Shown here in pieces: positions 1 to 6,106 of a stretch of DNA of 7,978 bases. Source of the DNA: Actinomycetota bacterium (GTDB lineage: Bacteria; Actinomycetota; Actinomycetes; Streptosporangiales; Streptosporangiaceae); NCBI GenBank assembly GCA_003168295.1, contig PMST01000578.1:1-7978 (forward strand), given 5' to 3'. The notes beneath the pieces were generated by a model. That model searched no databases, was not told where the DNA came from, and saw only the letters and a program-made list of their open reading frames with translations. The translations under genes and the position numbers were made by a program. The stretch's first letter is position 1. The number at the start of each line of letters is the position of its first letter.

Positions 1-133
1 GGATCAGCAGCGGGTTGACGATACCGACCGTCGAGGTCAGCACGATGAGCCCGACGACGAACGCCACCTGCAGCCGGTACGGCCGGAACAGCGGGATGAC
101 CCGCCGGGCCGTGTCCCGGCCCGCGTGGGGCAG
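1..133 (-). CDS. ABC exporter (permease-ATPase half transporter), N-terminal fragment, runs off the left edge
   Basis: Read on the minus strand, the last 133 bases encode about 44 residues that look like the start of a type IV ABC exporter (MsbA/LmrA-like, membrane domain first). A basic amphipathic stretch with the motif RRVIPLFRPYRLQ is followed by a hydrophobic first membrane helix (VAFVVGLIVLTSTVGIV) and NPLLI, the usual opening of this family. The ATPase domain would lie outside the window. The start is odd: the frame is closed by a TGA at 146-148, and no ATG, GTG or TTG lies between it and the conserved residues. A CTG at 131-133 preceded by AGGGA (minus strand, 138-142) is the best start I can see. 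A GTG in another frame (minus strand, just upstream) would need a frameshift, and a GTG at 65-67 would cut into the first helix. It lies 64 bases downstream of the glycosyltransferase on the same strand, so the two may be co-transcribed. The family call rests on a short piece. Confidence 0.6.
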   Translation of the reverse strand, partial: MPHAGRDTARRVIPLFRPYRLQVAFVVGLIVLTSTVGIVNPLLI

Positions 134-186
134 GCGATCCCTGCGTCACCGTCGGCCTGCCACGAGCAACAGCCTAAAACGCCCTA

Positions 187-211
187 CCCCAAACCGGCTA
201 CCGCGGTGGGG
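187..211 (-). terminator. weak hairpin at the end of the glycosyltransferase gene
   Basis: On the minus strand, CCCCA and TGGGG arms enclose a second short CCG/CGG pairing and straddle the TAG stop (198-200) of the glycosyltransferase. A run of four T follows about 8 bases further on (176-179). The U-tract is short and displaced, so this is at best a weak terminator or attenuator between the glycosyltransferase and the downstream ABC exporter. Confidence 0.22.
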
Positions 212-2981
212 CGACGAGCGTGGCGGTGCCCGACAACGACCCCGACAGGTTCTCGGCGAAGGAGCCGACGCTCAGCCCGGTAAAGGTGTGCGTCAGCGCC
301 GTGGTGAACCGATGGCCGCTTTCCCCGGAACGGACGGTGAGCGTGAGCACGGGAATGGTGACAGCGTTCCCCTGGTCCCGGAATATCCCGTCGAGCAGCG
401 GCAGCGACGGCGTGGTGAAGCGGAGGTCGAGGGGGCCACCCGACGCCCCCTGGGAGAGCTGGACGGCCGTCACGGCGTAGGCAGGCGCCCCGGTCCCCAT
501 GGTGACGTACACCTTCGTGGCTAGCGCAGGGCCGGAGAGCCCGGCGAACGGGCCGACGCGCTGTAGCGCACCCGGCGTGGTGACCACGTGGCTCAGCGCG
601 GGAAGCGCGAGCGAGACGGTGCCCGCGGGCGGGCCGGACAGCTGTTCCTTGACTGAGGCGACGGAGGCCGTGCCGAACGTGTCCACGAACTCGGTCGTCG
701 GCCGGCCGTTCAGGCCGGGCGTGCGAAAGGCCAGGCTGACGTGCGAGATCCGCCCGCCGGCCGCGGCCGCCTTGAGGATCTCGCCGAGCAGCGGGAGCGA
801 GGACGTGTTGAATCTGAGCTTGGCCCGCGCCGACGCGGTCGACAGGTTCACCGAGGTGATGAAGTAATACTCACGGTCGGCCCCGGAGGTCGCCGAGCCC
901 AGCTTCAGGTACACCTGGGTGCTCGCCGAGTCGGCCAGCAGCGACTGCGGGGACTCGGCGTGCCGCAGCACCGCCGTGTGCAGCAGCGGCACGGGAGCCA
1001 GGAAGGCGCTCGCCACCCCTCCGGCGCACAGGGCCGTCAGGGCGGCACCGGCCGCGGCAGGCCGGGGCAGCCGGGCCCAGGACCGCCGTCGGCGCTCCGC
1101 GCGCAGGCGTCGCTTCTCGAAGCGTTGCAGGTACTCCGGAGCCGGAACCCCCACGGCCCACAGGTTCCACACGGACGCGATCGGACCGCAGAGGTAAACG
1201 GTGGCCTGGATGAAGAGAATGAAGACGAGCAGCCACGGCGGGCGATGCGAGCTGGCGAGGAGTCCGGCACCGACGTACAGCAGGACGGCCAGGGTCGTCT
1301 CCACCCGGGTCAGCCGGAGCGCGGTGCGGATGCGGCGGCGGCCGGCCACCTTGGAAGTCCGCAGGAAAACCGCGTCTCGCCGGGCCATCCCTTCGAGGCA
1401 GCCGAGTGCGACGACCCAGGTGACCGAGAGGCTGATGACGAGCGATAGCAGGGCCCGCTTAAACGACATGGTCGTCCAGAGGCGCAGCGTCCACAACATG
1501 CAGATCGTGGCGATGACGATGAGCGACAACGGCAGCAGCGACCGGGTGCCGTCTATCGGGGAGACGGCGAAACGGGAATCGGCGACCAGCAGGCCGGTGA
1601 TCACGAGCAGCAGCAGGCTGAAGGCCAGCATGAGCAGGTCCCGGAACCACCCGACCGACGCCATCAGGTAGTCGCGGCGCTGCGCGCTGGTGAGATGGTT
1701 GCCCGGCGAGCGGTCCCACGGCATCAGGCTGCGCCAGTGCAGCCGCATGATCTGCATGCCGCCGAAGCACCAGCGGTGACGCTGGGTGAGCATTCCCTTG
1801 AAGCTGGGCGGCACGACGCCCCGGCCGAAGCAGCGCGGAATGTACAGGCCGGACCAGCCGTCCCTGGTGACCCGGAGCGAGGCCTCGGTGTCCTCGCAGA
1901 TGCACCATTCGTTCCATCCGCCCACGGCCGTCAGCGCACTGCGGCGGAACAGCCCCATCGTCCCGACGAACGGGATCGTGTCCCGCTCGTTGCGGGAGGA
2001 CATGACCGACAGGTAGAAGGCCTGGAAGGAGTCCACGCAGGCGGTGTAGTAGTTGCTGCCCTGGAACTCGCGGTTGCCCTCGAAGGTCTGCACGAAGCCA
2101 AGGTTGGGGTCGGAGAAGTACCCGGCGGTCTCGCGCAGGTAGTGCGGCTGGACGATATCGTCGGCGTCGACCAGGCCGATGATCTCGGCCCGCGGGTCGG
2201 TGTAGCGGCGCAGGACGAGGTTGCAGGCGCCCGCCTTGTAGCCGGGCCAGGGGGCGACGTGGACGAAGCGGACGCGCTTACGACCCCGGCAGTACTCCTC
2301 CACCGGACCCCACACGGCCGGATCCTTGGTGTTGTTGTCGATGACGACCACTTCGAAGTTCGGGTAGTCGATCCGCTCGCACGCCTTGATCGTCTCGATG
2401 AGCAGCTCGGGCGGCTCGTTGTAGGCCGGGATGTGCAGCGACACGAAGGGCTTGTAGCTGGGGTCGGCCTTGGGCAGCGGCCGCGTCCGGCGGCTGCGGC
2501 ACAAGACGTCGCTCACGTAGTTGATGTTCGAGATCCACACCACGAACGCGGCCAGGTCGAGCACGATCACCAGCGAAGCCGTCAGCGCCTCGAGGATCGA
2601 GTGCGAGGCCACGACGGCGAGAAAGGCCGCGTAGACGATGAAGGCGAAGGACGCCGAGAGGTACGAGGCGTAGAACACCTGGCCGATGACGTTGGTGTTC
2701 GGCTGCAGCGCCATCACCACGACCGAGACGACCACCAGCAGGTAGGCGCCCGTCTCCAGGCCGGCGAACGGCAAGCCCCAAATCTCGTGGGTGAGCACGC
2801 AGGCCAGAGCCGAGATGGCTACTGCCTCCACGCCGCCGACGAAGAGCTCAGTGATCCTCGAGCCAGTCCAGCGAAAGCGGGCGCCGATGCCACGCGCCGG
2901 ACTCAGCACGAGTATGGTCGACAACATCAACTGCATGAAGGCCAGGAAAAAAAGGTCATAAATATTAAACTTCAGAAACAT
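198..2981 (-). CDS. membrane glycosyltransferase family 2 (processive synthase type) with tandem extracytoplasmic C-terminal domains
   Basis: This 927-residue protein joins sugar units from nucleotide sugars, probably while moving the growing chain across the membrane. About five N-terminal membrane helices (8-150) precede a cytoplasmic GT-A domain (about 170-440). All the classic GT2 signatures are present: PAYNE (185-189), VIDNN (213-217), the metal-binding DADD (272-275), the catalytic-base region CEDTE (362-366), and QRHRW (400-404), the Q(Q/R)xRW motif of processive enzymes such as cellulose and hyaluronan synthases. Further helices follow (about 449-601). A very basic loop (619-640) and a last helix (about 642-664) then place the C-terminus outside the cell by the positive-inside rule. 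No PilZ domain is visible. Residues 688-925 form two related domains of about 105 residues, described separately. The ATG start has AGGGGGAG six bases upstream (2988-2995). The polymer cannot be deduced. The ABC exporter just downstream may handle the product. The GT2 call is firm; the substrate is unknown. Confidence 0.93.
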   Translation of the reverse strand: MFLKFNIYDLFFLAFMQLMLSTILVLSPARGIGARFRWTGSRITELFVGGVEAVAISALACVLTHEIWGLPFAGLETGAYLLVVVSVVVMALQPNTNVIGQVFYASYLSASFAFIVYAAFLAVVASHSILEALTASLVIVLDLAAFVVWISNINYVSDVLCRSRRTRPLPKADPSYKPFVSLHIPAYNEPPELLIETIKACERIDYPNFEVVVIDNNTKDPAVWGPVEEYCRGRKRVRFVHVAPWPGYKAGACNLVLRRYTDPRAEIIGLVDADDIVQPHYLRETAGYFSDPNLGFVQTFEGNREFQGSNYYTACVDSFQAFYLSVMSSRNERDTIPFVGTMGLFRRSALTAVGGWNEWCICEDTEASLRVTRDGWSGLYIPRCFGRGVVPPSFKGMLTQRHRWCFGGMQIMRLHWRSLMPWDRSPGNHLTSAQRRDYLMASVGWFRDLLMLAFSLLLLVITGLLVADSRFAVSPIDGTRSLLPLSLIVIATICMLWTLRLWTTMSFKRALLSLVISLSVTWVVALGCLEGMARRDAVFLRTSKVAGRRRIRTALRLTRVETTLAVLLYVGAGLLASSHRPPWLLVFILFIQATVYLCGPIASVWNLWAVGVPAPEYLQRFEKRRLRAERRRRSWARLPRPAAAGAALTALCAGGVASAFLAPVPLLHTAVLRHAESPQSLLADSASTQVYLKLGSATSGADREYYFITSVNLSTASARAKLRFNTSSLPLLGEILKAAAAGGRISHVSLAFRTPGLNGRPTTEFVDTFGTASVASVKEQLSGPPAGTVSLALPALSHVVTTPGALQRVGPFAGLSGPALATKVYVTMGTGAPAYAVTAVQLSQGASGGPLDLRFTTPSLPLLDGIFRDQGNAVTIPVLTLTVRSGESGHRFTTALTHTFTGLSVGSFAENLSGSLSGTATLVAPPR
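207..920 (-). other. tandem Hcp-like domain pair in the C-terminal tail of the glycosyltransferase
   Basis: This stretch codes for residues 688-925. Repeat 1 (597-920, residues 688-795) and repeat 2 (207-518, residues 822-925) align by eye: a VY-containing first strand, then LRFNTSSLPLL versus LRFTTPSLPLL, then an alternating beta-strand region, then F..T..SV.S..E.LSG and GT..L..P at the end. The order of elements resembles the Hcp tube-protein fold of type VI secretion: a VYLKLG opening strand, a SP.L/SLPLL helix start, a strand like VSLAFR, then a strand ending in SV.S, then a closing V.L.L strand. I infer a beta-barrel of Hcp type. Secreted Hcp-like domains also occur in Actinomycetota without a type VI system. 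A basic loop and a membrane helix precede the pair, so it should lie outside the membrane, where it might bind or guide the emerging polymer or recruit a partner. The duplication is seen directly; the Hcp relationship is inferred. Confidence 0.6.
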
Positions 2982-3078
2982 CCTTAACTCCCCCTAGCGT
3001 CCCCTCCCAAAGGATGCTTCCACCACTTTAGCCGCAATTAGTCCCACTAGAGACAGAGACGCCCGATTTAGGGAGAAA
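2982..3078. promoter_or_regulatory. AT-rich divergent promoter region between the glycosyltransferase and DUF72 genes
   Basis: These 97 bases separate two divergent start codons and must carry both 5' regions. On the minus strand, TAAAGT (3025-3030) fits a -10 box 43 bases from the glycosyltransferase start, with no convincing TTGACA-type -35. AGGGGGAG (2988-2995) is that gene's ribosome site. On the plus strand, GGGAG (3071-3075) sits three bases before the GTG start of DUF72, an unusually tight spacing. No clear inverted repeat or riboswitch was seen. Confidence 0.4.
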
Positions 3079-3810
3079 GTGACAGTCGTCAGGATCGGTA
3101 CCTCCGGGTGGAGCTATGACCACTGGGAACCCGAGCTTTACCCGCCCGGGCTTCCGGCCGCCGGCCGGCTCGCCCGCTACGCGGCCGCCTTCGACACCGC
3201 CGAGCTCAACAGCAGCTTCTACCGCTGGCCCCGGCCCGCCACGTTCGGCTCCTGGCAGCGCCGGCTCCCTGACGGCTTCGGCCTCTCGGTCAAGGCACCG
3301 CGGGGCCTCACCCACGGCCGTCGGCTATACCGGCCCGAGCCCTGGATCCCGCGGATCGAGTCGGGCTGGCACGAGCTCGGTGACAAGCGAGCGGTGCTGC
3401 TGGTCCAGCTCGCGCCCGGACACGAGCGCGACGACGCCCGGCTGGCCTATTTCCTCCGGCTGCTCCCGGCCTGGATCAGGGTCGCGGTGGAATTCCGGCA
3501 CCCCAGCTGGCACTGCGAGGACGTCTTCGCGCTGCTCGCCGCGCACGGCGCCGCCTACTGCGTTATGAGCGGCGCGAACCTGCCGTGCGTCCTGCGGGCC
3601 ACCGCCGACTTCGTCTACCTCCGGCTGCACGGCCCGGATCATGATCACCTCTACGCGGGCTCCTACCAAGACGCCGACCTGATGTGGTGGGCGGACCGGA
3701 TAAGGGAATGGCGCGCGGCCGGACACGACGTGTTCGCCTACTTCAACAACGACGGTGACGCGAATGCCGTACGAAACGCCCGCACCCTCCGCGGCCTGCT
3801 CGACCGGTAA
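3079..3810 (+). CDS. DUF72 (YecE-like) family protein
   Basis: This 243-residue soluble protein has the full set of DUF72 hallmarks in order: GTSGWSY (7-13) at the first beta strand, TAELNSSFYR (40-49, the usual E-N-FY motif, here with AEL for the common VEI), VKAPRGLTH (71-79), AVEFRHPSW (136-144), LRLHGP (181-186) and YFNND followed by NAVRNA (221-234). The family adopts a TIM-barrel fold related to sugar-isomerase/endonuclease-IV-like barrels; its biochemical role is not established, so I assign none. Length is normal for the family (about 240-300). The start is GTG with GGGAG just ahead. The gene ends in TAA at 3808-3810. It diverges from the glycosyltransferase and converges on the SRPBCC gene, whose open frame runs antisense through its 3' two-thirds. 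Nothing links it functionally to either neighbour. There is no sign of damage or a frameshift. Confidence 0.93.
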   Translation: MTVVRIGTSGWSYDHWEPELYPPGLPAAGRLARYAAAFDTAELNSSFYRWPRPATFGSWQRRLPDGFGLSVKAPRGLTHGRRLYRPEPWIPRIESGWHELGDKRAVLLVQLAPGHERDDARLAYFLRLLPAWIRVAVEFRHPSWHCEDVFALLAAHGAAYCVMSGANLPCVLRATADFVYLRLHGPDHDHLYAGSYQDADLMWWADRIREWRAAGHDVFAYFNNDGDANAVRNARTLRGLLDR

Positions 3811-4257
3811 CGACGCATCCACGTAAGCCTTGAGCGCGAGCAGGGTACGAGAACTTTCGACCCGGAACGAACGGACTATCACCGCCTGGATAACCCTCAG
3901 CGGCCAGGGGGTATCGATGGTCACGACGCGCGACACGTGCGTCGACTCCCCGCTGGCCGTCAGCGTGTAGCGCAAGGTTACGTCGATGGTCCCGGCGTGC
4001 AGTTTCATCGTCATCGGCTGGTGGAAGGTGATCGACGTCGGCCGCTCGAACTCGGTGACGGTCCCGTTCCGCACGCCGAGCGGCCCGGGTTCGCGGTAGG
4101 TGGTCCCGAGCGTGACCGGGTCCGAGGAGACCTCGGTCGTGCCGCGGAAGGCCGAGGACTTGGCCAGCCAGCGCTCCTGGCCTTTGAAGTCGATGATCAG
4201 GTCGAAGATCTTCTCGGCCGGACCACCGATGTCAGTCTGGGACGGTATGTCGGGCAT
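3325..4257 (-). CDS. SRPBCC / polyketide-cyclase-like protein with an unterminated, antisense-overlapping C-terminus
   Basis: Residues 1-149 (3811-4257) form a normal small SRPBCC (START/Bet v 1-like) domain: the opening MPDIPSQTDI, a helix with PAEKIFDLIIDF, the RW of QERW, strands around TVTEFERPTSITF, and a final long amphipathic helix ending near LLALKAYVDAS. Such proteins bind hydrophobic ligands in a deep cavity; the ligand here is unknown. The ATG at 4255-4257 has GAGAGGGA upstream (4267-4274). The frame could be extended upstream to 4398, but those residues are basic, low-complexity and not family-like. The odd point is the 3' end: the domain ends at base 3811, and the next codon is TTA, the exact complement of the DUF72 stop TAA. 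The frame then stays open antisense to DUF72 until TAG at 3325-3327, giving 310 aa. The extra 161 residues look like antisense translation (V/E/R/G-rich) rather than an evolved domain. Either the stop has been lost, or a small indel hides it. Confidence 0.68.
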   Translation of the reverse strand: MPDIPSQTDIGGPAEKIFDLIIDFKGQERWLAKSSAFRGTTEVSSDPVTLGTTYREPGPLGVRNGTVTEFERPTSITFHQPMTMKLHAGTIDVTLRYTLTASGESTHVSRVVTIDTPWPLRVIQAVIVRSFRVESSRTLLALKAYVDASLPVEQAAEGAGVSYGIRVTVVVEVGEHVVSGRAPFPYPVRPPHQVGVLVGARVEVIMIRAVQPEVDEVGGGPQDARQVRAAHNAVGGAVRGEQREDVLAVPAGVPEFHRDPDPGREQPEEIGQPGVVALVSGRELDQQHRSLVTELVPARLDPRDPGLGPV

Positions 4258-4363
4258 CGCCTGAATTCCCTCTCCCGCGGACCTAGACGCGGTGTTCCCG
4301 GGTCCGCGTCCATCCTGCATCATGGTGCCATGGCAACGCAGCCGCGCCGATCGGAGTGGCCGC
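4258..4363. promoter_or_regulatory. divergent regulatory region with interlocking inverted repeats
   Basis: This gap separates the divergent SRPBCC and ABC-permease starts. It holds a perfect 8-base inverted repeat, CGCGGACC (4276-4283) with GGTCCGCG (4301-4308), spacer 17. A second, mutually exclusive 7-base pair is nested in it: GACGCGG (4286-4292) with CCGCGTC (4304-4310). A further 5-base dyad, CATGG-TG-CCATG, lies at 4321-4332. The first two could form alternative hairpins in RNA or an operator for a dimeric regulator. In very GC-rich DNA short inverted repeats arise easily, so this is suggestive only. No clear -10/-35 pair was found. Confidence 0.35.
4353..4356 (+). promoter_or_regulatory. 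ribosome-binding site that sets the permease start
   Basis: GGAG lies seven bases before the ATG at 4364. The earlier in-frame ATGs at 4292 and 4322 lack such a site and would add basic residues not typical of the family, so 4364 is preferred. Confidence 0.6.
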
Positions 4364-6106
4364 ATGGCGGTCACACCTACCTTCCCTAGCCGTGACACGC
4401 TGCGGCGATTCCGGTTCCGGCCGGTCGACGTGCTGGTCGGGGTCGGCGTGTTCTTGCTGCTTTACGCCGTCGTGCGGGTGGGCGCGAGCGCCCATGTCCC
4501 GTACCACCCCAGCCACGTAATCCCGTTCGACACCTCGCCGGCCGAGCTGCCCTACTACGCGGCCCGCAGCTTGCTGCGGATGTTCGTCGCGCTGTTCTTC
4601 TCCTACGCGTTCAGCCTCGGCTACGCGCTGTGGGCCGCGCGGAGCCGGCGGGCCCGGCGGATCCTGATCCCGGCCCTCGACATCCTCCAGTCGGTGCCGG
4701 TGCTCGGCTTCCTCGCCATCACCGTGACGTTCTTCATCGCCCTGTTCCCCGGCTCCGAGCTCGGCCTGGAGGCGGCGGCGGTCTTCGCCGTCTTCACCTC
4801 TCAGGCGTGGAACATCACGTTCTCCTTCTACCACTCCCTCGTCACCCAGTCCGGCGAGCTGGACGAGGCGAGCCGGCTCATGGGACTGTCCCGCTGGAAG
4901 CGGTTCTGGAGCATCGACGTTCCCGGCGGTGCGATCGGGCTGGTCTGGAACGGCATGATGAGCTTCGGCGGCAGCTGGTTCTTCCTGACCGCGTCCGAGC
5001 TGATCACGGTGGGCGGCCGCAGCTACACGCTGCCCGGGGTCGGCTCGTACGTCGGCGTGGCCGTGCGGCAGGGGGAACTCGGGCACGTCGCCTGGGGCAT
5101 TCTCACCATGATCATCATGATCCTGGCGGTCAACTTCGTGTTCTGGCGGCCGCTGGTGGCCTACGTGGAACGGTTCCGGATCGAGCAGACGGAGTCGAGC
5201 GCCAAGGCCCGCTCGATCGTCCTGAACGTGCTGCGGCGCTCCAGCTGGCCGGCGCTGGTCGGGCGGGGGCGGCGGGCCCTGGCCCGGCCCGTCAACCAGC
5301 TGATGGGCGCGGCCACCGGCATCGACGACCGCAGCCTGGTCAGTCACGCCGCGCGACGGCGGGCCGGCGACACGGCCTTCGCGGTCGTGGTCGTGCTGGT
5401 GCTCGGCTGGGGCCTGTACAGCATGCTGGCCTACGTGGCCGGCGGCCATCAGGGCCTGGGCATCTTCGGGCACGCGTTCGCACTTGGCTTCTTCACGTTC
5501 CTGCGGGTCGCCGTGGTGGTGGCGGTGGCGTCGGTGATCTGGGTGCCGGTCGGCGTCTGGATCGGCTTCAACCCTCGGGTCGCTCAGTTCATGCAGCCGG
5601 TCGTCCAGGTGTTTGCGAGTTTTCCGGCGAATTTCATCTTCCCGTTCGTCATCGTTTTCTTCCTGGACATCGGGCTCAGCCTCAATTACGGCAGCGTCCT
5701 GCTGATGGCGCTGGGTACCCAGTGGTACATCCTGTTCAACGTGATCGCGGGCGCCAGCGCCGTGCCTTCCGATCTGAAGGAAGCCATGGACAATCTCGAC
5801 GTGCACGGCTGGGAACGCTGGCGGCGGATGATCATCCCCGCCGTGTTCCCCGCCTACGTCACCGGGGCGATCACCGCGGCCGGCGGCGCGTGGAACGCCA
5901 CCATCGTGGCCGAGATCGTCACCTACAAGGGGCGGGTCCTGGCGGCCAGCGGACTGGGCGCCTTCATCACCGAGGCGACCACGAACAATGACTTCCACCA
6001 GATCATCGCGGGCATCCTGGTCATGTCCGTCTACGTCAGCGGGCTGAACGCGCTGCTGTGGCGGCGTCTGTACGCCATCGCCGAGTCGAAATACGCGCTC
6101 GCATGA
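4364..6106 (+). CDS. NitT/TauT-type ABC transporter permease, two fused permease units
   Basis: This 580-residue integral membrane protein provides both halves of the membrane channel of an ABC importer in one chain. Each half is a binding-protein-dependent permease unit (BPD_transp_1). The first has helices from about 22 to 265, with an EAA coupling loop at 165-189 (GELDEASRLMGL then WSIDVPGG). A linker rich in basic residues (270-335) leads to the second, with helices from about 336 to 572 and an EAA loop at 470-497 (DLKEAMDNLDV then MIIPAVFP). The two EAA loops are where the ATPase docks. Features such as SWFFLTASELI in the first half and the WNATIVAEIVTYKG stretch in the second match nitrate/sulfonate/taurine-class permeases. 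Its stop overlaps the ATPase start (ATGA, 6103-6106), so the two are translationally coupled. Fused double permeases with an AAA-associated-domain ATPase are a known subgroup of this class. The substrate is not evident, and no binding protein is nearby. Confidence 0.9.
   Translation: MAVTPTFPSRDTLRRFRFRPVDVLVGVGVFLLLYAVVRVGASAHVPYHPSHVIPFDTSPAELPYYAARSLLRMFVALFFSYAFSLGYALWAARSRRARRILIPALDILQSVPVLGFLAITVTFFIALFPGSELGLEAAAVFAVFTSQAWNITFSFYHSLVTQSGELDEASRLMGLSRWKRFWSIDVPGGAIGLVWNGMMSFGGSWFFLTASELITVGGRSYTLPGVGSYVGVAVRQGELGHVAWGILTMIIMILAVNFVFWRPLVAYVERFRIEQTESSAKARSIVLNVLRRSSWPALVGRGRRALARPVNQLMGAATGIDDRSLVSHAARRRAGDTAFAVVVVLVLGWGLYSMLAYVAGGHQGLGIFGHAFALGFFTFLRVAVVVAVASVIWVPVGVWIGFNPRVAQFMQPVVQVFASFPANFIFPFVIVFFLDIGLSLNYGSVLLMALGTQWYILFNVIAGASAVPSDLKEAMDNLDVHGWERWRRMIIPAVFPAYVTGAITAAGGAWNATIVAEIVTYKGRVLAASGLGAFITEATTNNDFHQIIAGILVMSVYVSGLNALLWRRLYAIAESKYALA

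Noticed and set aside
198..920. Type VI secretion locus, suggested by the Hcp-like domains
   Set aside because: No sheath, VgrG, ClpV or baseplate genes are present. The domains are fused to a glycosyltransferase, so only the fold, not the secretion system, is suggested.
1695..2987. A 430-codon plus-strand open frame opposite the glycosyltransferase
   Set aside because: It lies antisense to the catalytic domain with all GT2 motifs intact; its product is V/R/H/D-rich and has no recognisable family.
4258..4398. Longer N-terminus for the SRPBCC protein (start at 4398) and for the permease (start at 4292)
   Set aside because: These two extensions would overlap each other on opposite strands, encode basic non-family residues, and lack the ribosome sites found before 4257 and 4364.
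4283..5998. A 571-codon open frame on the minus strand across the permease gene
   Set aside because: It is rich in His, Asp, Glu, Gln and Arg without domains, which is the usual antisense shadow of a GC-rich membrane-protein gene. The plus-strand frame has clear permease motifs.
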